Program-made: the position numbers and the translations under genes
NCBI RefSeq assembly: GCF_001705435.1
Contig: NZ_MDEN01000065.1
Coordinates: forward strand, 62,001-126,000
DNA from: Pseudomonas graminis
Lineage (GTDB): Bacteria; Pseudomonadota; Gammaproteobacteria; Pseudomonadales; Pseudomonadaceae
DNA: 64,000 nt
Reading direction: 5' to 3'
The notes under the pieces: model-generated
What the model saw: only the letters and a program-made list of their open reading frames with translations
Database searches by the model: none
What the model was told of the DNA's origin: nothing
Shown here: positions 8,619 through 17,094 of the stretch, piece after piece
Position numbering within the stretch: the first letter of the stretch is position 1
How the letters are laid out: every line of letters starts with the position of its first letter

Positions 8619-9629
8619 ATGCTCACCGTCGTCTGCGAAAAACCCGGCTCCCTGCTGGCCCTTGACCGTCCGAAACCCGAACGGGCACCCGGCGAGACGC
8701 TGGTCCGCATCAAGCGGGTCGGGGTCTGTGGCACAGATCTGCATATCTTCAACGGCAACCAGCCGTTCCTCGAATACCCCCGGGTCATGGGCCACGAATT
8801 TTCCGGCATTGTCGAGCAAACCGAGGCGGGCAGCGGGCTTGAGCCGGGCGACGTGGTCTATGTGATGCCGTACTTGTCCTGTGGCGACTGCATTGCCTGC
8901 CGCCAGGGCAAGACCAATTGCTGCGTGCGGATTCAAGTGCTGGGCGTCCATCGCGACGGCGCATTCACCGAATACCTGAGCCTGCCCCACGGCTTCGTGC
9001 TCAAGGCCGATGGGGTCACGCTGGATCAGGCGGCCATGATCGAATTTCTGTCCATTGGCGCCCATGCGGTGCGTCGTTCGGACGTGCAAGCCGGCCAGCG
9101 CGCGCTGGTGGTCGGCACCGGCCCGATTGGCATGGCGGTGGCAATTTTCTCCCGTCTGCGGGGCGCGAAAGTCACCGTGCTCGACACCCGCGAGGACCGG
9201 CTTACGTTCTGCAAGCAGCACCTGCAGATTGACTCGGCCGTGCTGATTGGCGAAGACGATAAGCAGCAACTGGAGCAACTGACCGAGGGCGAATTCTTCG
9301 ATGTGGTGTACGACGCCACCGGCAACGCCAAGGCCATGGAGCGCGGTTTCGAATTCATCGCCCACGGCGGCAAATACGTGCTGGTGTCCATCGTCCGCGA
9401 CACCATCAGCTTCTCCGACCCTGAATTTCACAAGCGCGAAGCGACGCTCATGGGCAGTCGCAACGCCACCGTCGAAGACTTCCGCTACGTCGAGCAGTGC
9501 CTGCGCGACGGCTTGATCCCGGACGCCGCGCTCAATACCCACCGCATGGCCCTGAGCGAAGTGACCGAGCGCTTCACTACGCTGCTCGACCCTGCGCAGC
9601 GGGTCGTCAAAGCCATCGTCGAATGCTAG
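8619..9629 (+). CDS. Zn-dependent alcohol dehydrogenase, probable L-gulonate/L-idonate 5-dehydrogenase
   Basis: 336 aa, ATG 8619 behind GGAGAGAGAAG. Medium-chain dehydrogenase with the catalytic zinc region VGVCGTDLHIF (residues ~33-43) and GHEFSGIVE. The four structural-zinc cysteines fall in CGDCIACRQGKTNCC. The NAD-binding stretch is ALVVGTGPIGMAVAIFSRL. It resembles RspB/L-gulonate 5-dehydrogenase enzymes that make D-fructuronate. It is followed after 11 bp by the mannonate dehydrogenase gene and later by uxuA, which together give the route gulonate to fructuronate to mannonate to KDG. Expression is presumably controlled by the two TTGGT-N3-GCCAA operators upstream. The exact substrate is an inference from context. 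Confidence 0.85.
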   Translation: MLTVVCEKPGSLLALDRPKPERAPGETLVRIKRVGVCGTDLHIFNGNQPFLEYPRVMGHEFSGIVEQTEAGSGLEPGDVVYVMPYLSCGDCIACRQGKTNCCVRIQVLGVHRDGAFTEYLSLPHGFVLKADGVTLDQAAMIEFLSIGAHAVRRSDVQAGQRALVVGTGPIGMAVAIFSRLRGAKVTVLDTREDRLTFCKQHLQIDSAVLIGEDDKQQLEQLTEGEFFDVVYDATGNAKAMERGFEFIAHGGKYVLVSIVRDTISFSDPEFHKREATLMGSRNATVEDFRYVEQCLRDGLIPDAALNTHRMALSEVTERFTTLLDPAQRVVKAIVEC

Positions 9630-9640
9630 GAGGCGCGGGC

Positions 9641-10771
9641 ATGCAGGCAACCCCGTTCACCCCCATCCTGCAGTTCGGCACCAGCCGTTTTCTTCAGGCC
9701 CATGCCGATCTGTTCATTTCCCAGGCCCTGGAGAAGGGCGAAGCGCTGGGCAGAATCACCGTCGTGCAAACCACTGGCAGCGCCGACAGCGCGCAGCGGG
9801 TGCAGGCGCTGGCCGGTGGCACGGGTTATCCGGTGCGCATTCAGGGCGCAGAAAACGGTCGCACGGTGAACGAGGAGTTTTGGTCCACTTCCATTGCCGG
9901 CGCACTGCAAGCCGGCCCTGACTGGCCGGTGATTCGTCAGGCGATTCGGCACGACGTGCAGGTGGTGATCTCCAACACTGGCGACAAAGGCTATGTGCTG
10001 GAGGCGGCGGACACGGCGTCTTGCCTGGCCGCCGATGCGCCGACGCCCCGGAGTTTTCCGGCGAAACTGCTGGTGTTGCTCCATGACCGCTGGCTGGAGA
10101 ATCCTGATGCGCCGCTGTCGCTGTTTCCCTGTGAGCTGGTGTCACGCAATGGCGATGTGCTGCGCGACCTGATCATTCAACTGGCGGTGGCGTGGGGCAT
10201 CGACGCCGGGTTTGCGCACTACCTGCGCGACACCTGCCGCTGGGCGAATTCCCTGGTGGATCGCATCGTCTCGCAGCCCATCCAGCCGGTAGGCGCCATT
10301 GCCGAGCCGTACGCGATCTGGGCGATTGAGCGTCAGCCTGGGCTGGTGGTGCCGTGTAGGCATCCTTGTATGGTGGTGACGGATGAGCTGGAGCAGTACG
10401 AGCAGTTCAAGCTGTTCATGCTGAATTTGGGGCACACCTGGCTGGCCGAACGTTGGTCGAAAGATGGCCGGCCTGAGGGCGAGACGGTGTTTGAGGCCAT
10501 GAACGACCCGCTGCTACGCGGGAGCCTGGAGGATCTGTGGGAGCGGGAGGTGCTGCCCGTGTTTGCGGCGAAGGGCCAAGGGGATCAGGCGCACAACTAT
10601 CTGGCAAGCGTCCGCGACCGTTTTCTCAACCCGTTCTTGCAGCACCGGATTGCCGACATCGCGCAAAACCACGAAGAGAAGAAACGCCGCAGGTTCTTGC
10701 CGGTGGTTGAAATGGGACGGGGGATTGTGGGATTGGAGCAGCCGAAGCTCGAGGGCGCGTTGCCGGACTGA
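9641..10771 (+). CDS. Mannitol dehydrogenase-family protein, probable D-mannonate dehydrogenase (fructuronate reductase)
   Basis: 376 aa from ATG 9641 with a perfect AGGAGG 8 nt upstream. The N-terminus has the family NAD motif ILQFGTSRFLQAHADLF. Conserved VVISNTGDKGY, ELVSRNGDVLRD and the later KLFMLNLGHTWLAE helix support the UxuB/UxaB long-chain dehydrogenase family. It is about 100 residues shorter than E. coli UxuB/UxaB (~485 aa). Together with uxuA, the likely reaction is NADH-dependent reduction of D-fructuronate to D-mannonate. It is co-transcribed with the preceding Zn dehydrogenase. Confidence 0.85.
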   Translation: MQATPFTPILQFGTSRFLQAHADLFISQALEKGEALGRITVVQTTGSADSAQRVQALAGGTGYPVRIQGAENGRTVNEEFWSTSIAGALQAGPDWPVIRQAIRHDVQVVISNTGDKGYVLEAADTASCLAADAPTPRSFPAKLLVLLHDRWLENPDAPLSLFPCELVSRNGDVLRDLIIQLAVAWGIDAGFAHYLRDTCRWANSLVDRIVSQPIQPVGAIAEPYAIWAIERQPGLVVPCRHPCMVVTDELEQYEQFKLFMLNLGHTWLAERWSKDGRPEGETVFEAMNDPLLRGSLEDLWEREVLPVFAAKGQGDQAHNYLASVRDRFLNPFLQHRIADIAQNHEEKKRRRFLPVVEMGRGIVGLEQPKLEGALPD

Positions 10772-10800
10772 TCCCGCCTGACACACCGCGCACTAAATAG

Positions 10801-11017
10801 CGGGACCGGCTTTAGCCGGGAAGGCGTCAATTAGCACACCGCAAAATCGAGGGTGAACGCACTGGCCTCTTCCCGGCTAAAGCCGGTCCTACTAAATAGG
10901 ATGCATCCACTGATGATCGTCCCCACGCTCCGCGTGGGAATGCCGCCCGGGACGCTCCGCGTCCCCTCCTGTGACGCAGAGCGTCAGGGGATGTGTTCCC
11001 ACGCGGAGCGTGGGAAC
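10801..11017. repeat. REP pair plus four ACGC-N3-GCGT hairpins
   Basis: This 356-bp gap carries two kinds of repeats. First, GGACCGGCTTTAGCCGGGAA-type palindromes in opposite orientation at 10801-10823 and 10869-10893. Second, four consecutive short hairpins at 10922-10938, 10949-10965, 10972-10986 and 10995-11017, all sharing the core ACGC-N3-GCGT with different flanks; the outer two are near-identical CCCACGC stems. No gene is credible here. Short open frames through it, in either direction, are products of the repeat. Confidence 0.85.
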
Positions 11018-11127
11018 AATCAAACTAAAAGATCGCGTGCATCCAGTGATGACCGCGTCCATGGTCCCGCCACAAGGCGCCCCGACGCCTGTGATATCCT
11101 CCGGCGCATCCTGATGGAACGTGATTG

Positions 11128-11835
11128 ATGACCGCGCCAAGCCCCGCACCCGAACGCCGCCTGTACCAGATCACCGCCGACCGATTGCGCGAGCACATTC
11201 GCAAGCATGGCATCGCCCCTGGCGCGCGCCTGCCTCCCGAGCGCGATCTGGCGCAGTTGCTCGGCGTCTCCCGGCCATCCCTTCGCGAAGCCCTGATCGC
11301 CCTGGAAATCGAAGGCAGCGTCGAAATCCGCATGGGTTCCGGCATCTACGTCTGTGAGCACCTGCTTGGGGTCAAAGGCAAAACCCGCACGCTGGGCGAG
11401 AGCCCGTCCGAGCTGATGCAGGCCAGAGCACTGATCGAAGGTGAGAGCGTGATGCTGGCCTGTCTGCACGGCAGCAAGGCTGATTTTCGCTACCTGCAGG
11501 GTTGCATCGACAAGATGCGCGAGGGGGCGCTCAAAGGCGTGCCGGCGCTGGATGACGACCGCAAGTTCCATCAGCGGCTGGCGAAAATGAGCGGCAACTC
11601 GACCCTGGTGCGCATCATCACCTCATTGTTCGAAGAGCGGTACAGCCCGCTGACCGCCCATGTCAGCGAACACTCCGAAACCACCGAAACCTGGGCCATG
11701 GCCGTGGCCGAACACGAAGCCATTCTGCACGCCGTCCAGACCCGCGACCTGATTGGCGCCCAGACCGCCATGCGCGAACACCTGCGCCGCTCCGAAGCGC
11801 GCTGGCTCGATGGCATGGATGCGGAGCTGCGTTAA
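11128..11835 (+). CDS. FadR/GntR-family regulator (FCD domain) of the sugar-acid cluster
   Basis: 235 aa from ATG 11128 (an in-frame TTG directly precedes it). The winged helix is typical: RLPPERDLAQLLGVSRPSLREALIALEIEGSVEIRMGSGIYV at residues ~32-73. It is followed by an FCD effector domain with metal/ligand residues in DDDRKFHQRLAKMSGN and AVAEHEAILHAV. Members such as UxuR, ExuR and LgoR respond to uronates and hexonates. The gene is embedded between the dehydrogenase operon and uxuA. It is the natural binder of the TTGGT-N3-GCCAA sites found only in front of these genes. Confidence 0.9.
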   Translation: MTAPSPAPERRLYQITADRLREHIRKHGIAPGARLPPERDLAQLLGVSRPSLREALIALEIEGSVEIRMGSGIYVCEHLLGVKGKTRTLGESPSELMQARALIEGESVMLACLHGSKADFRYLQGCIDKMREGALKGVPALDDDRKFHQRLAKMSGNSTLVRIITSLFEERYSPLTAHVSEHSETTETWAMAVAEHEAILHAVQTRDLIGAQTAMREHLRRSEARWLDGMDAELR

Positions 11836-11878
11836 CAGGCGCCCGCCGCAAGGCGGTGCTGTTCAAAAATCCTCAGCC

Positions 11879-12922
11879 TCACGCCATCGTTTTGCGGATC
11901 CCTTCCCACAAGCCATTCAGGTACACCGCACCCAGCGCCCGGTCGTACAGGCCGTAGCCCGGCTTGCCGGTTTCGCCCCAGATCATCCGTCCGTGGTCGG
12001 GGCGGTAATAGCCCTCGAAGCCGGTCTCGACGTAAGCCTTGACGATCTCGGCCATGTCCAGCGAGCCGTCTTCCGAGCGGTGTGCGGTCTCAAAAAAATC
12101 ACCGGCTTCGTTGACCTTCACATTGCGCAGATGGGCGAAGTGAATGCGCCCCTGACCGCCGAATTCCCGCACCAGCGAGGGTATGTCATTGCCCAGATCG
12201 GCGCCGAGGGAGCCTGAACACAGGGTCAACCCGTTAGCCGGGTCATCGACCATGGCCAAAATGTGCGCCAGGTCTTCGCGATTCTTCACCACCCGCGGCA
12301 TGCCGAACATCGAGCGCGGCGGGTCGTCCGGGTGCAGGGCCATCTTGATGCCGGCGTCTTTTGCAACCGGGATGATGCGCTCCAGAAAGTACGCCAGCCG
12401 TTCGCGCAGGGTGGCTTCGTCGACCTGGGCGTATTCGTTGATCAACGCGCGCAGGACCTCCGGCTCATAGCTGACGTCCCAGCCAGGCAGGCTGATGCCG
12501 TTGTCCAGGTTCGCCTGCTCGATCACCGCCACGTCGAACGCCAGGGTGGTCGAACCGTCGGGCAGTTCCATGGCCAGGGTCGAGCGGGTCCAGTCGAACA
12601 CCGGCATGAAGTTGTAGCAGACCACCTTGATCCCGCAGGCCGCCAGGTTGCGCAAGGTCTGGCCGTAATTGTCGATCAGTTGATCGCGGGAAGGTAGGCC
12701 ACGCTTGATGTCTTCGTGGACCGGCACGCTCTCGATGACCTCCAGCTCCAGGCCGTGGGCATTCACCGTGGCTTTGAGGGCGGCGATCTTGTCCAGCGGC
12801 CAGACCTCGCCCACCGGGATGTCGTAGATGGCCGAGACCACGCCGGTCATGCCGGGGATCTGGCGGATGTAGGGCAGGGTGACGGGATCGCTGTCGCCGT
12901 ACCAACGGAAGGTCATCTTCAT
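11879..12922 (-). CDS. uxuA: Mannonate dehydratase
   Basis: 347 aa, ATG 12922 with AAGGA upstream. TIM-barrel UxuA family: FRWYGDSDPVTLPYIRQIPG at the N-terminus, then KVVCYNFMPVFDWTRS, KMALHPDDPP, LCSGSLGADLGNDI, HFAHLRNVK and the C-terminal YRPDHGRMIWGE. These hold the His/Cys/Asp metal and catalytic residues. It dehydrates D-mannonate to 2-keto-3-deoxy-D-gluconate. The gene diverges from the MFS carrier at 13259. Two identical operator 13-mers lie in the shared 336-bp gap. Confidence 0.95.
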   Translation of the reverse strand: MKMTFRWYGDSDPVTLPYIRQIPGMTGVVSAIYDIPVGEVWPLDKIAALKATVNAHGLELEVIESVPVHEDIKRGLPSRDQLIDNYGQTLRNLAACGIKVVCYNFMPVFDWTRSTLAMELPDGSTTLAFDVAVIEQANLDNGISLPGWDVSYEPEVLRALINEYAQVDEATLRERLAYFLERIIPVAKDAGIKMALHPDDPPRSMFGMPRVVKNREDLAHILAMVDDPANGLTLCSGSLGADLGNDIPSLVREFGGQGRIHFAHLRNVKVNEAGDFFETAHRSEDGSLDMAEIVKAYVETGFEGYYRPDHGRMIWGETGKPGYGLYDRALGAVYLNGLWEGIRKTMA

Positions 12923-13013
12923 TGCGCAGTCCTTGTTGTTATGGGGGCAGTCCGCTCAAGACCGCCAGTGCCTCGCCGCCAGCGGCCCGAGGTGGCTTGC
13001 GCAGCAGGATAGA

Positions 13014-13026
13014 TTGGTCAGGCCAA
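13014..13026. promoter_or_regulatory. FadR-type operator 3
   Basis: TTGGTCAGGCCAA, 92 bp upstream of the uxuA start. Identical to operator 4. Confidence 0.7.
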
Positions 13027-13128
13027 ATTATGCAAATACCGACCGTCCAGCCACAAAACCGCAAATAAATCGCCTTTTCAATTTCCATAACCTGGTTTCC
13101 GGGTCTAGTATCCGCTGCATTCGGATAT

Positions 13129-13141
13129 TTGGTCAGGCCAA
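13129..13141. promoter_or_regulatory. FadR-type operator 4
   Basis: TTGGTCAGGCCAA, 117 bp upstream of the MFS carrier start, in the divergent uxuA/MFS gap. Confidence 0.7.
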
Positions 13142-13258
13142 TTCCGCGGTTCTCGACGGGTGCTTTATCCCTCGTTGAGCAGCGTGTGAATCAAGGCCAG
13201 GGCGCTATGCGAAGCTCAAACGACGTCTTACTCATAAAAATAATTAGGAGGACTCGCC

Positions 13259-14548
13259 ATGCAGAAAGGGCGCTGGTTGGTAATTTTTCTGTGCTTCCTC
13301 GCGGTGGCCATCAACTACATCGACAGGGCCAACCTCGCGGTTGCCGCCCCTTACATCCAGAAAGAACTCGCCTTGGGCTCAGGGCAAATGGGCCTGCTGC
13401 TCAGCGGCTTCTTCTGGACCTACGCACTCATGCAAATGCCGTTTGGCTGGTTCGTCGACAAGGTCGGCGCGCGCATCGCGCTGCCCCTCGCGGTGGCCTG
13501 GTGGTCGCTGTTCACGGCGGCCACGGCGGCGGCGAGCAGCCTGGCGTCGATGTTCGGTTGCCGGCTGATGCTCGGCGTGGGCGAGGCGGGGGCGTATCCG
13601 TCCTGCGCGAAAATCGTCAGCCAGTGGTTCGACGTCAAGGAGCGCGGCTTTGCCACCAGCATCTTCGACAGCGGTTCGCGGGTCGGCTCGGCGCTGTCGA
13701 TCCCGCTGGTGGCGCTGATCATCGAGCTGTGGGGCTGGCGCGCGTCGTTCATCATCACCGGCGCGGTGGGCCTGATCTGGGTCGTGGGCTGGTTCCTGAT
13801 CTACAAAGAGCCCCAAGCCGTTGCCGCCATCGAGCAGCATGAGGCAGGCAAGGCGGCAACCCTCGCCGCGCGGCCGAAAGTGAAATGGGCCTCGCTGTTT
13901 CGCCACCGCACCCTGTGGGGGATGATGCTGGGCTTCTTCTGCCTGAACTTCGTGATCTATTTCTTCATCACCTGGTTCCCGACCTATCTGGTCACCGAGC
14001 GCGGTTTCTCGCTGAAATCCCTCGGTACGCTGGGCACCATCCCGGCGGTGGCGTCCATCGTCGGTGGCTGGATCGGCGGACTGACGTCCGACGCGCTGTA
14101 CCGCCGGGGCTGGAGCCTGACCGCCGCGCGCAAGACCTGCATCGTCGGCGGCATGCTGATGTCGTCAAGCATTTCGCTGTCGGTGTTCGTTGACAGCACC
14201 TGGGCGATGCTCGGCTTTTTCAGTCTGGCCTATGCCAGCCTGGCGTTCGCCGGCGCGAGCATCTGGTGCCTGCCGGCTGATGTGGCGCCGTCGCCTGCCC
14301 ACGTAGCGTCGATCGGCGGCATCCAGAACTTCGCGTCGAACACCGCTGGCATCTTCATCACCACCTTCACCGGCTTCATGCTGGTGATCGGCAACGGCTC
14401 GTTCACTGCGCCGCTGATGACCGCCGGGGCGTTTGCCCTGTTGGGGGCGTTCAGCTATTTGTTCATCGTCGGCAAGATCGAGCCGTTTTCCACGACGCCG
14501 GAGGATGCCGCGCCGCTGGACGCGTCGGCGGTCGCCCAGCGCACCTGA
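13259..14548 (+). CDS. MFS transporter, hexonate/hexuronate (ACS family)
   Basis: 429 aa with 12 predicted membrane segments and a short N-terminus. The first helix is followed by the family signature NYIDRANLAVAAPYIQ; the loop 2-3 motif is GWFVDKVGAR and the helix 4-5 stretch is GVGEAGAYPSCAKIVSQWF. These place it in the anion:cation symporter family (ExuT, GudP, DgoT). A strong AGGAGG precedes ATG 13259. Divergent from uxuA, it shares the operators and should import the sugar acid degraded by the cluster. The exact substrate is not readable from sequence. Confidence 0.9.
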   Translation: MQKGRWLVIFLCFLAVAINYIDRANLAVAAPYIQKELALGSGQMGLLLSGFFWTYALMQMPFGWFVDKVGARIALPLAVAWWSLFTAATAAASSLASMFGCRLMLGVGEAGAYPSCAKIVSQWFDVKERGFATSIFDSGSRVGSALSIPLVALIIELWGWRASFIITGAVGLIWVVGWFLIYKEPQAVAAIEQHEAGKAATLAARPKVKWASLFRHRTLWGMMLGFFCLNFVIYFFITWFPTYLVTERGFSLKSLGTLGTIPAVASIVGGWIGGLTSDALYRRGWSLTAARKTCIVGGMLMSSSISLSVFVDSTWAMLGFFSLAYASLAFAGASIWCLPADVAPSPAHVASIGGIQNFASNTAGIFITTFTGFMLVIGNGSFTAPLMTAGAFALLGAFSYLFIVGKIEPFSTTPEDAAPLDASAVAQRT

Positions 14549-14564
14549 ATGTTGAAACAGATGC

Positions 14565-14622
14565 GGGCACCACTTCTGCGGGGTGCCCACTGACGCTTTC
14601 CCGGCTAAAGCCGGTCCCACAA
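14565..14622. repeat. Hairpin and single REP palindrome
   Basis: GGGCACC...GGTGCCC at 14565-14588 could end transcription of the MFS gene. A REP copy (CCCGGCTAAAGCCGG core) follows at ~14598-14620, between the convergent MFS and LysR genes. Confidence 0.6.
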
Positions 14623-14641
14623 GTCGGCGTTCTAGCCGGTC

Positions 14642-15550
14642 CTACTGCGCGGTGCGCCCTTCGGCTTTCACTGCCGCGCGAATCGCTTCCAGCAGCATCT
14701 GACACGCCGGGTTGTCGTTGTCCGAGCGCCACACCAGATGCAGCTCGCTCTGCACCCCTTCACCCAGATCGATGTCGCGAAACGTCACGCCCTTGAACAC
14801 CACGTTGGTGGCGCAGCGTGGCACCAACGCCAGGCCCATGCCGGCGTTCACCAGCGCCAGGATGGTCAGCGACGAACCCAGCCACTGCACGTATTCGGGC
14901 GCCACTTGCGCGGAGCGAAACATGCCGGTGAGCAGTTCGTTGAACGGCGGGTAGGCCGAGTGCGAGTACATGAGGAAGGGCTGGGCGTCGAGGTCCTGCA
15001 CGTTGATGCGCTGGGCGTTCGCCAGCGGATGACTGCTGGGCACCGCCAGCACGAACGGCTCGCGGACCAGGCATTCGGTCTCGTAACCGGGCTGCAGCAG
15101 CGGCGCCCGCACGATGCCCAGGTCGATGCGCCGGGCGCGCAGGGCTTCGTGTTGCTGGTACGTGTTGAGTTCAGTGAGGGAGATTTTCACGTGGGGCTGG
15201 TTCTGCCGCGCCTCGGCGATGACCCGTGGCAGAAACTCGTACACCGCGCTGCCGACGAAACTGATAGTGACCGAGCCGATGTCGCCTTCGGCAAAGCGGC
15301 GCGCCGCGATGGCCGCCTGATGCGCCCGCTCCAGCAGCGTCTGCGCTTCGATGAAAAACGCCCGGCCCGCCGCGGTCAACGCGACGCTGCGGGTGTTGCG
15401 GTTGAACAGCTGAACCCCCAGCGAATGCTCAAGCAACTGGATCTGCCGACTGAGGGGCGGCTGGGTCATGTTCAGCCGCTCGGCAGCCCGGCGGAAGTTG
15501 AGTTCGGTGGCGACGGTGGTGAAGCAGCGCAGCTGGGCGAGCTCGAACAT
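14642..15550 (-). CDS. LysR-family transcriptional regulator
   Basis: 302 aa from MFELAQLRCFTTVATELNF (ATG 15550); the open frame reaches 15574 without family homology. The N-terminal winged HTH contains FRRAAERLNMTQPPLSRQIQLLEHSLGVQLFNR, then a type 2 periplasmic-binding effector domain. It diverges from the MFS/glucarate-dehydratase operon and probably activates it. A T-N11-A palindrome (ATTGAT-N11-ATCAAT, 15549-15571) covers its own start codon, suggesting autorepression. Confidence 0.92.
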   Translation of the reverse strand: MFELAQLRCFTTVATELNFRRAAERLNMTQPPLSRQIQLLEHSLGVQLFNRNTRSVALTAAGRAFFIEAQTLLERAHQAAIAARRFAEGDIGSVTISFVGSAVYEFLPRVIAEARQNQPHVKISLTELNTYQQHEALRARRIDLGIVRAPLLQPGYETECLVREPFVLAVPSSHPLANAQRINVQDLDAQPFLMYSHSAYPPFNELLTGMFRSAQVAPEYVQWLGSSLTILALVNAGMGLALVPRCATNVVFKGVTFRDIDLGEGVQSELHLVWRSDNDNPACQMLLEAIRAAVKAEGRTAQ

Positions 15551-15571
15551 TGATCTAATCCAGGTATCAAT
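15549..15571. promoter_or_regulatory. LysR box overlapping the regulator's start codon
   Basis: ATTGAT-N11-ATCAAT is a textbook T-N11-A LysR site. It spans the ATG at 15550-15548 and lies ~100 bp upstream of the divergent MFS start. Further out, ATCTAATC and GATTAGAC form a second, wider inverted pair. Confidence 0.55.
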
Positions 15572-15668
15572 CAACAGTCAATCTAGATTAGACGGGAACA
15601 ATGCCTCGGTCCATGATCGGTTCATTCCACGCTATCCCACAAAAAATACAAAGACCGGGAGTCGCACC

Positions 15669-17063
15669 TTGAACCGCACCGTTCCCACCCCTGCACCCCT
15701 CAGCAGCGCCGATTCCACCGTGCTGGCCCGTGCGGCCACGAAGGTGAAGCGTCATGTGTTGCCGTTGTTCGTGATCATGTTCATCGTCAACTACATCGAT
15801 CGGGTCAACATCGGCTTCGTCCGCAGCCACATGGAAACCGACCTGGGCATCGGCGCCGCCGCCTACGGGCTCGGCGCCGGTCTGTTTTTCGTCGGCTACG
15901 CGCTGTTCGAAGTTCCGTCGAACATGCTCCTGCAACGGTTCGGCGCCCGCGCCTGGCTGACGCGCATCATGTTCACCTGGGGCGCTGCGGCAATGGCCAT
16001 GGCCTTCGTCCGTGGCGAAACCAGCTTCTACGTGTTGCGCTTCATCCTCGGCGCGGCGGAAGCGGGGTTCTTCCCCGGCATCATTTATTACTTCACCCAA
16101 TGGCTGCCTTCCAGCGAACGCGGCAAGGCCATGGCCATCTTTCTCAGCGGCTCGGCCATTGCGTCGGTGATTTCCGGGCCGGTGTCCGGTGCATTGCTCG
16201 GCGTCAGCGGTATGAACCTGCACGGCTGGCAGTGGATGTTCATCATCGAAGGCTTTGCTTCCATCGCCTTGTGCGGCTTCGTCTGGTTCTGGCTGCAGTC
16301 CCATATCCGCGACGCCAAGTGGCTGAGCGAAGAAGAGAAGGGCGCACTGATCAGCGCCATCGACGCCGAACAGCGCGCCCGGGAGGCGGCGCAAGTGGTC
16401 AAGCCGTCGATCTTCAAGCTGCTCGCAGACCGGCAGATCATGTTGTTTTGCTTCATCTACTTTTCCGTGGCCCTGACCATCTACGGCGCGACCTTCTGGC
16501 TGCCGAGCATGATCAAGAAGATGGGCAGCCTCAGCGATTTCGAAGTCGGCCTGTTCAACTCGATCCCGTGGATCATCTCGATCATCGCCATGTACGGCTT
16601 CGCGGCGCTGGCTGCACGCTTCAAGCATCAACAGGCGTGGGTCGCGGTCACCCTGGTGATTGCCGCGTGCGGGATGTTCATGTCCACCGTCGGCGGGCCG
16701 ATCTTCGCCTTCGTCGCCATCTGCTTTGCGGCCATCGGTTTCAAGGCGGCGTCGGCGCTGTTCTGGCCCATTCCCCAAGGCTATCTGGACGCGCGCATCG
16801 CAGCGGCGGTGATCGCGCTGATCAATTCCATCGGCAACCTCGGCGGCTTCGTGGCGCCCACCGCGTTCGGCTTTCTGGAGCAGAAAACCGGCTCTATTCA
16901 AGGCGGCATGTACGGCCTGGCGCTGACCTCGCTGGTAGCGGCCGTGGTGATCTTCTTCGTCCGCACCACGCCGAAGAGCGACCCACACCGCCCAAAGCTT
17001 GAAGACGCTGCGCCACGGCCTGCAGCCAGCGCGCTCAGCCCCCATACCAGTCTTAAACCCTAG
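15669..17063 (+). CDS. MFS transporter, glucarate/galactarate-type
   Basis: 464 aa if translation begins at TTG 15669, which has CCGGGAG well placed upstream. The frame is open back to 15468, but that part overlaps the LysR gene. ACS-family MFS: NYIDRVNIGFVRSHMETDLG after helix 1, and GAAEAGFFPGIIYYFTQWLPSSERGKAMA around helix 4-5. It precedes the sugar-acid dehydratase by 31 bp and should import its substrate. The N-terminal ~30 residues before helix 1 are polar and variable. Confidence 0.85.
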   Translation: MNRTVPTPAPLSSADSTVLARAATKVKRHVLPLFVIMFIVNYIDRVNIGFVRSHMETDLGIGAAAYGLGAGLFFVGYALFEVPSNMLLQRFGARAWLTRIMFTWGAAAMAMAFVRGETSFYVLRFILGAAEAGFFPGIIYYFTQWLPSSERGKAMAIFLSGSAIASVISGPVSGALLGVSGMNLHGWQWMFIIEGFASIALCGFVWFWLQSHIRDAKWLSEEEKGALISAIDAEQRAREAAQVVKPSIFKLLADRQIMLFCFIYFSVALTIYGATFWLPSMIKKMGSLSDFEVGLFNSIPWIISIIAMYGFAALAARFKHQQAWVAVTLVIAACGMFMSTVGGPIFAFVAICFAAIGFKAASALFWPIPQGYLDARIAAAVIALINSIGNLGGFVAPTAFGFLEQKTGSIQGGMYGLALTSLVAAVVIFFVRTTPKSDPHRPKLEDAAPRPAASALSPHTSLKP

Positions 17064-17094
17064 CCTCGAACCCTGATTGACCGGGAGAAGTCAT

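Noticed and set aside
10853..11128. Short ORF before the FadR-type gene
   Set aside because: Its codons run through REP and ACGC-N3-GCGT hairpins; it is a translation of repeats.
15588..17045. 485-codon antisense frame over the MFS gene
   Set aside because: The plus strand encodes a complete MFS protein; the antisense product has no recognisable segment.
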